Shown here piece by piece: positions 40,703-44,855 of a stretch of DNA of 44,855 bases (within the stretch, counting starts at the first letter, position 1; every line of letters begins with the position of its first letter). The notes beneath the pieces are model-generated. The model was not told the origin of the DNA, searched no databases, and worked only from the letters and a program-made list of their open reading frames with translations. A program made the translations under genes and the position numbers. The stretch is from NCBI RefSeq assembly GCF_020438995.1, contig NZ_JAGQTN010000262.1, forward strand, positions 1-44,855. Reading direction: 5' to 3'. The DNA is from Gordonia sp. (in: high G+C Gram-positive bacteria) (GTDB taxonomy: Bacteria > Actinomycetota > Actinomycetes > Mycobacteriales > Mycobacteriaceae).

Positions 40703-41055
40703 GCTTTGGGTGCCTCGGCTTCCATCTTGTTGCGGATGGCCTCGGCCCGCGGATCGAGTTCACGGTTGGCGAACTTCACGTACGCGCCGGTGATCACGAA
40801 GGTGGTGACGAACTGGAGTAGGCCGAGGATCACGCCGAGGTTGATCTCGCCGATCACCTTGGTGGCCATGAAATCGTGGGCGAACGCGCCGAGCAGCACG
40901 TAGACGGCGTACCAGATCAGGAAGAACGCGCTGATCGGCAGAACGAAGCGGAGCAGTCTCGAACGCAGTTCCTGGAACTCGGGGCTCCGCTGCATCTCGA
41001 TGAACTGGTCGCCGGAGGGCGTCGGCGGGTGGGCCGGCGCATGGGCGGTGGACAA
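40699..41055 (-). CDS. DUF485 small membrane protein, symporter partner
   Basis: 118 residues with two transmembrane helices (FVLPISAFFLIWYAVYVLLGAF and LGVILGLLQFVTTFVITGAYVKF) and a short soluble N-terminus. DUF485 proteins (YjcH in E. coli, cg0952 beside mctC) accompany acetate/monocarboxylate symporters. The start is the TTG at 41055, six bases after a perfect ribosome binding site AGGAGGT; no ATG or GTG is suitably placed. Coupled to the symporter by ATGA overlap. Confidence 0.9.
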   Translation of the reverse strand: MSTAHAPAHPPTPSGDQFIEMQRSPEFQELRSRLLRFVLPISAFFLIWYAVYVLLGAFAHDFMATKVIGEINLGVILGLLQFVTTFVITGAYVKFANRELDPRAEAIRNKMEAEAPKA

Positions 41056-41139
41056 CGTCGTACCTCCTGGTTGTGGTGGCCTCTGAAGTTGATGTGTTCG
41101 GGCGTGGAGGACCGGGGGGTAACGGACTATCCGGCGGTC

Positions 41140-41176
41140 GTCACAAAAGGAGGATATTGCGGTTCGGGTCACAAAA
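41140..41176. promoter_or_regulatory. Direct repeat GTCACAAAA in promoter of the DUF485-symporter pair
   Basis: The 9-mer occurs at 41140-41148 and 41168-41176 (28-bp spacing) in the 217-base gap before the DUF485 gene. Promoter-region location and repetition suggest a regulator site; the LytTR regulator encoded upstream is one candidate. Confidence 0.45.
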
Positions 41177-41272
41177 ATGCCGGTGTCGCAGATCACACGC
41201 CAAGAGTTGCCGGCTCTGCGCCGGGCGGTCAGTGAGCCACGACGAGCGGCAGCCGTTCGCGGCCTGTCCGGA

Positions 41273-43009
41273 TCATTCTTTCGGGAGTCGTTCGATGCCC
41301 ATGCCGAGCCGTTCGGGCACGTGCATCCGGGCGAACGTCCGCGACAGTCCCGTCGGCAACGCGTGCCGCGTGGCCAGGCTGACCACGATCATCGTCACGA
41401 ATCCGAGGGGGACGGTGACCGCCGCCGGATAGCCGACGATGATCGCCGGCCAGCCGCCGAGCGCATCGCCGGGCACCGCACGTGCGATCGCCAGACTCGT
41501 AGCCAACCCCGACGACACCCCGCCGACCAGCAGCCCGGCGATCGCGCCGGGGGCGGTGAGCCCACGCCACCAGATGCCCAGGACCAGCAGCGGGCACAGC
41601 GTCGACGCCGACACCGCGAACACGAGCCCGACGGTCCGCGACAGTTCCAGCGATGCCGCCGCCAGCGACAACGCGATCGGAACGGCCCCGCCGATGACCG
41701 CGGCCAGCCGGAAGTCGCGGACCCGGCCGCGCAGGACGTCCGTCGACAACGCCCCGGCCACACTCACCAGCAGCCCCGACGACGTGGCCAGGAATGCTGC
41801 GACCGCCCCGGCCGCCACCAGCGCCGCGAGCAACTGTCCGCCGATGCCGCCGATCGCCGCCGCCGGCATCAGCAGCACCGCGGCGTCGGCGTTTCCGGTG
41901 ATGAGCAGTTCGGGTACGTATAGCCGGGCGAACACCCCGAGGACCAGCGGAAACAGATAGAACAACGACAGCAGCGCGATGACGGTGAGCGCGGTGCGCC
42001 GGGCCGAGCGGCCGTCGGGGTTGGTGTAGAAACGCACCAGCACATGCGGCAGGCCCATGGTGCCGAGGAAGGTCGCCACGATCAGCGACAGCACCTGATA
42101 CAGCGGATGGCCGCCACCCAGGCCGCGGCCGGAGGTGAGCCATTCGGTGCCGGTGGCCGGTGCCCCCGTGACCACCGGCGTGGCCGCCCCCGCGTCGAGG
42201 GTCAGGGTGGTTCCCGCGCCGAGGGTGTGCGTTCCCGCGCCGAGCACCTGTCCGCGTACGTCGTCTTCGTCGACCCGGCCGTCGACGGTGACACCCTGTG
42301 GGTCGGTGACCTCGACCGCCACGTCGACGGTGATGTCGACGGTGGTGGCGGTCGACACCCGTGGCGGCGCGGGACCGCCCAGGTCGGAGCGGTCGCCGGC
42401 GAACACGGCCAGCAGCACCAGCGCCGGGATGGCGATGGCGGTGAGTTTGAGCCAGTACTGGATGGCCTGCACAAAGGTGATGGACCGCATGCCGCCGCTG
42501 ACTACATTGATGATGACGATGGTCCCGACGCCGACCGCGCCCACCCAGGGCGGGATGTCGAGCAGGATGTGCAGAGCCTGCCCGGCACCCTGGAATTGCG
42601 GGATCAGGTACAGCACGCAGATCAGCACCACCACCAGCATCGCGGCGGTCCGGGCGCGGTGCGACGACAGCCGGAATTCGGCGAAGTCGGGCACCGTGTA
42701 GGCGCCCGACCGGCGCAGTGGCGCGGCCACGAACATCAGCAGCCCGAGGTATCCGGCGGTGAAGCCGACCGGATACCACAGGGCGTCGGCGCCGTACTTG
42801 GCGACATATCCGGCGACACCCAGAAACGATGCGGCCGAAAGGTATTCACCGGTGATGGCGGTGGCGTTGGCACGTGATCCGACCGAGCGGGAGGCCACCA
42901 GGAAGTCGGAGGTGGTGCGCGATCTCCGGCCGCCGTAGATTCCGACGGCGATGGTGATGACCGCCGCGAGGAGCACCGCGACGGCGTTGAGAATGCCCGA
43001 TCCGTTCAC
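41273..43009 (-). CDS. Sodium:solute symporter (second SSS family member)
   Basis: 578-residue SSS transporter, about 13 helices. Conserved: SVGSRANATAITGEYLSAAS, GGMRSITFVQAIQYWLKL and GLPHVLVRFYTNPDGRSARR. A loop of about 90 residues (about 205-295, rich in Val, Thr, Asp and Gly, DITVDVAVEVTDPQG) replaces the short extracytoplasmic loop of usual members and may fold as a beta domain. It follows a small membrane protein and the LytTR regulator in one operon. The substrate is probably a small carboxylate; not certain. Confidence 0.92.
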   Translation of the reverse strand: MNGSGILNAVAVLLAAVITIAVGIYGGRRSRTTSDFLVASRSVGSRANATAITGEYLSAASFLGVAGYVAKYGADALWYPVGFTAGYLGLLMFVAAPLRRSGAYTVPDFAEFRLSSHRARTAAMLVVVLICVLYLIPQFQGAGQALHILLDIPPWVGAVGVGTIVIINVVSGGMRSITFVQAIQYWLKLTAIAIPALVLLAVFAGDRSDLGGPAPPRVSTATTVDITVDVAVEVTDPQGVTVDGRVDEDDVRGQVLGAGTHTLGAGTTLTLDAGAATPVVTGAPATGTEWLTSGRGLGGGHPLYQVLSLIVATFLGTMGLPHVLVRFYTNPDGRSARRTALTVIALLSLFYLFPLVLGVFARLYVPELLITGNADAAVLLMPAAAIGGIGGQLLAALVAAGAVAAFLATSSGLLVSVAGALSTDVLRGRVRDFRLAAVIGGAVPIALSLAAASLELSRTVGLVFAVSASTLCPLLVLGIWWRGLTAPGAIAGLLVGGVSSGLATSLAIARAVPGDALGGWPAIIVGYPAAVTVPLGFVTMIVVSLATRHALPTGLSRTFARMHVPERLGMGIERLPKE

Positions 43010-43020
43010 GAACCACGGTC

Positions 43021-43449
43021 CTAAGCGGTGTCGCCACCGGCTGGGTCAGCCGAGTTGTCACCGGCTGGGTCAGCCGAGTCGTCATCTACGACACTCATGA
43101 ATTCGCGTTCGGACTGTTCGGCGAGCCGCACGTAGATCCAGCCGGTGAGGTAGAGGACCGGGTACAGGGCGACGCCCAGGACGATCCAGTTGAGCCGGAT
43201 ACCCCACACCGTGGCCTCGCCGAGTGCAGGAAATGCACTGCCCAGCAACGGGATCGACACGCACAGCGCGGTCAGAGTCACCCCGAGCCGAAGCGCGAGG
43301 CCGAGCTGTGCGCGCATCAGGCCGCGGACCAGGGTGTCGCCCACCTCGGTCTGCTCCTGCACCTCGACACGGGTGCGCACCATCCGGGCGCCGCGACGTT
43401 CGGCGAGCACCACGCGTTCGCGGCGGGGTCGCTGCTGGTCGGTGGTCAC
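43021..43449 (-). CDS. Small two-helix membrane protein, symporter partner
   Basis: 142 residues with a basic N-terminus, two transmembrane helices (LRLGVTLTALCVSIPLLG and IVLGVALYPVLYLTGWIYV) and a short acidic C-terminus. Size, helices and place before a symporter resemble DUF485-type partners, though the sequence is more distant. The last residues carry a duplicated SADPAG. Start overlaps the regulator stop by four bases. Confidence 0.8.
   Translation of the reverse strand: MTTDQQRPRRERVVLAERRGARMVRTRVEVQEQTEVGDTLVRGLMRAQLGLALRLGVTLTALCVSIPLLGSAFPALGEATVWGIRLNWIVLGVALYPVLYLTGWIYVRLAEQSEREFMSVVDDDSADPAGDNSADPAGGDTA
43035..43079. repeat. 24-bp coding repeat at the 3' end of the small membrane protein gene
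   Basis: CACCGGCTGGGTCAGCCGAGT at 43035-43055 and 43059-43079 (24-bp period), encoding a duplicated acidic SADPAG segment just before the stop. Confidence 0.9.
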
Positions 43450-44282
43450 TGGCCGGAACCCGGTTCGGATTGTCCTGGATTCTGTTGTGCCGAACGGTAA
43501 TTGCGCATCGGGTCGCGGATCAGCCGGTCCTTGAGATCACGCAACTGCCGCCTGCTGACCGGCAGGTCGGTGGCGGGGGACTGGCCGTTGGCCTTCATGC
43601 ACACCACCGTCGACGTCCCGCGCGATCGCAGTCCGGTGACCATCGGCAACGACACCAGATACGACCGATGCACCCGCAGAAATCCGGCGTCGGACCAGCG
43701 GGACTCCAAGGTGGACAACGGTATTCGAACCAGATGGGAACCCGTCGACGAATGCAGCCGGGCGTAGTCGCCGACGGCCTCGACCCAGCCGATCGAATCG
43801 CGGCGCACCAGCGAGGTGACCCCGCCCAGTTCCACCGGGACCGCCTCGTCGGGGTCCGGTCCGGAAGGTGGTGTCGCCGGTGCGGCCGGTGCCGGACCGG
43901 TCCGCGCGCTCTTGACTTTCGCCGCTGCGGCGACCCGGTCGATCGCCTCGGCCAGCCGGGCATCGCGGATGGGTTTGAGCAGGTAGTCGAGCGCGCCCAC
44001 GGCGAACGCGTCGACCGCCTTGTCGTCGTGCGCGGTCACGAACACCACCGGCGGCGGGTCGGCGTAATTGCGCAGCACCTCGGCCAGTTCGAGTCCGGAC
44101 AGGCCGGGCATGTTGATGTCGAGGAAGATGGCGTCGACGCTGTGCCGACCGAGTTCGCGCAGTGCGGCGGTGGCATCGGAGGCGGTGATCACCGCGGTGA
44201 CGCCGGGCGAACCGGACAGCAGATACTCGAGTTCGTCGAGCGCCGGTCGTTCGTCGTCAACGGCCAGGATCGTCAGCGACAC
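43446..44282 (-). CDS. LytTR-type response regulator
   Basis: 278 residues. Receiver domain: ILAVDDERPALDELEYLL, phospho-acceptor Asp55 in AIFLDINMPGLSGLEL, TAHDDKAVDAFAVGALDYLLKP with the conserved Lys. A Pro/Ala linker (about 125-145) leads to a LytTR DNA-binding domain (about 150-255; VEAVGDYARLHSSTGSHLVR, FLRVHRSYLVSLPMVTGL). Relatives of BtsR and YpdB in E. coli control pyruvate uptake. Next to two symporters and overlapping the small membrane protein gene, it probably regulates transport of a small carboxylate. Confidence 0.93.
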   Translation of the reverse strand: MSLTILAVDDERPALDELEYLLSGSPGVTAVITASDATAALRELGRHSVDAIFLDINMPGLSGLELAEVLRNYADPPPVVFVTAHDDKAVDAFAVGALDYLLKPIRDARLAEAIDRVAAAAKVKSARTGPAPAAPATPPSGPDPDEAVPVELGGVTSLVRRDSIGWVEAVGDYARLHSSTGSHLVRIPLSTLESRWSDAGFLRVHRSYLVSLPMVTGLRSRGTSTVVCMKANGQSPATDLPVSRRQLRDLKDRLIRDPMRNYRSAQQNPGQSEPGSGQ

Positions 44283-44310
44283 CGTCGATCCCTCCTCCCC
44301 GCTCAGGTGT

Positions 44311-44855
44311 TCAGGCGCGGATTCCCGCCCGGAATTTGGGCACCCGCATGCCGACCTTGGTCCCCGCGCCGATGCCGGTGTCGACCACTAGACCGTAGTC
44401 GTTCCCGAACGCGGCGCGCAGCCGATGGTCCACATTCGTCAGCCCCACATGCGCCCCCTGCGACTCGTGCCGCGTCCCGCCATCGGGTTCACCACCGGCG
44501 AGCGCATCGATATCCCCACTACGCAGCAACTCCGGATCCATCCCCACCCCGTCGTCCTCGACGGTGATGACGCAGTCGGTGCCTTCGTCGCGCGCGATGA
44601 CGGTGATGGTCCCACCGCCATTGGCTGCCACCCCGTGCCGAACCGCGTTCTCCACCAACGGTTGCAGAGCCAGGAACGGCAGCACCACGTTCAGCACCTC
44701 GGGGGCCGCCTGCACCTTGACGGTCAGTTTCGGCCCGAACCGCGCCCGCTCCAGCGTCAGATATCGGTCGACGTTGCGCAGTTCGTCGGCCAGCACGGTG
44801 TACTCGCCGGCGGCCCGGAACGAGTAGCGGGTGAAGTCGGCGAAGTCGAGGATCA
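44311..44855 (-). CDS. LytS-like sensor histidine kinase (5' end outside window)
   Basis: Only the last ~181 residues are inside. The region ILDFADFTRYSFRAAGEYTV belongs to the His_kinase-type dimerisation part; RNVDRYLTLERARFG, QPLVENAVRHGVAANGGG (N box) and VEDDGVGMD are typical of the LytS/BtsS ATPase domain. The phospho-accepting His and sensor domain lie beyond the edge. It ends 28 bases before the LytTR regulator, forming a two-component system. Confidence 0.9.
   Translation of the reverse strand, partial: ILDFADFTRYSFRAAGEYTVLADELRNVDRYLTLERARFGPKLTVKVQAAPEVLNVVLPFLALQPLVENAVRHGVAANGGGTITVIARDEGTDCVITVEDDGVGMDPELLRSGDIDALAGGEPDGGTRHESQGAHVGLTNVDHRLRAAFGNDYGLVVDTGIGAGTKVGMRVPKFRAGIRA

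Noticed and set aside
1-44855. Prophage, insertion sequence or genomic island
   Set aside because: No integrase, transposase or phage structural gene is seen, and coding style is uniform except for the short AT-rich gap at 4165-4334.

Overview
The window looks like chromosomal core DNA of a high-GC mycolic-acid actinobacterium (order Mycobacteriales). Gordonia or a close relative is my best guess, from gene content and GC only. Supporting signs are a PhoP/PhoR pair followed by a HIT protein, the cluster of Cdc48-like ATPase, phosphatidylserine synthase, phosphatidylserine decarboxylase and MoeA known from mycobacteria, an Mrp antiporter operon with fused MrpA-MrpB, otsA-otsB, and many leaderless-type gene starts (TANNNT about 7 bases before ATG/GTG). 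I see no phage, integrase, transposase or CRISPR array. Genes are packed tightly and no gene-free stretch reaches 300 bases; the largest is about 270 (4068-4334).

Layout. 1-2478 (minus): trehalose synthesis (small protein, otsA, otsB; otsB runs off the left edge). 2555-4067: threonine/serine exporter thrE (minus), divergent from and overlapping at its ribosome binding site with tRNA-Thr(UGU). 4335-5419 (plus): roadblock-type protein and RidA. 5575-8330 (plus): phoP, phoR, HIT hydrolase. 8370-10628 (minus): RecQ-like helicase with a phosphoribosyltransferase-like tail. 10782-14380 (plus): GT2/GtrA polyprenyl-sugar transferase plus GT39 membrane glycosyltransferase, preceded by a PhoP-box-like direct repeat. 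14470-14802: coiled-coil protein (minus). 14927-19630 (plus): purD, TetR regulator, recQ, Uma2 nuclease-fold protein. 19641-26301 (minus): Mrp cation/proton antiporter operon. 26513-27684 (plus): lipoprotein and a repeat-rich membrane protein. 27713-33406 (minus): AAA ATPase, pssA, psd, moeA. 33539-34336 (plus): HAD phosphatase. 34338-37301 (minus): SRPBCC protein and two acyl-CoA dehydrogenases. 37483-38892 (plus): amidase. 39047-44855 (minus): two sodium:solute symporters, each with a small membrane partner, and a LytS/LytTR two-component system cut by the right edge.

How parts may work together. PhoPR probably controls its own promoter and the GT2/GtrA-GT39 envelope glycosylation pair 5 kb away, since both carry 7-4-7 direct repeats of the PhoP type. 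PssA and Psd convert CDP-diacylglycerol to phosphatidylethanolamine in consecutive steps. The LytS/LytTR pair sits in one overlapping operon with a solute symporter, upstream of an MctC/ActP-like monocarboxylate uptake pair, and could sense and import small organic acids.

The most notable unexplained signals are two consecutive perfect hairpins inside the first 110 bases of the GT39 gene, a thrE ribosome binding site that is the antisense of the tRNA-Thr acceptor arm, a two-copy long inverted-repeat element (33430-33494 and 38899-38971), and more than ten short tandem repeats, many located exactly at gene ends.
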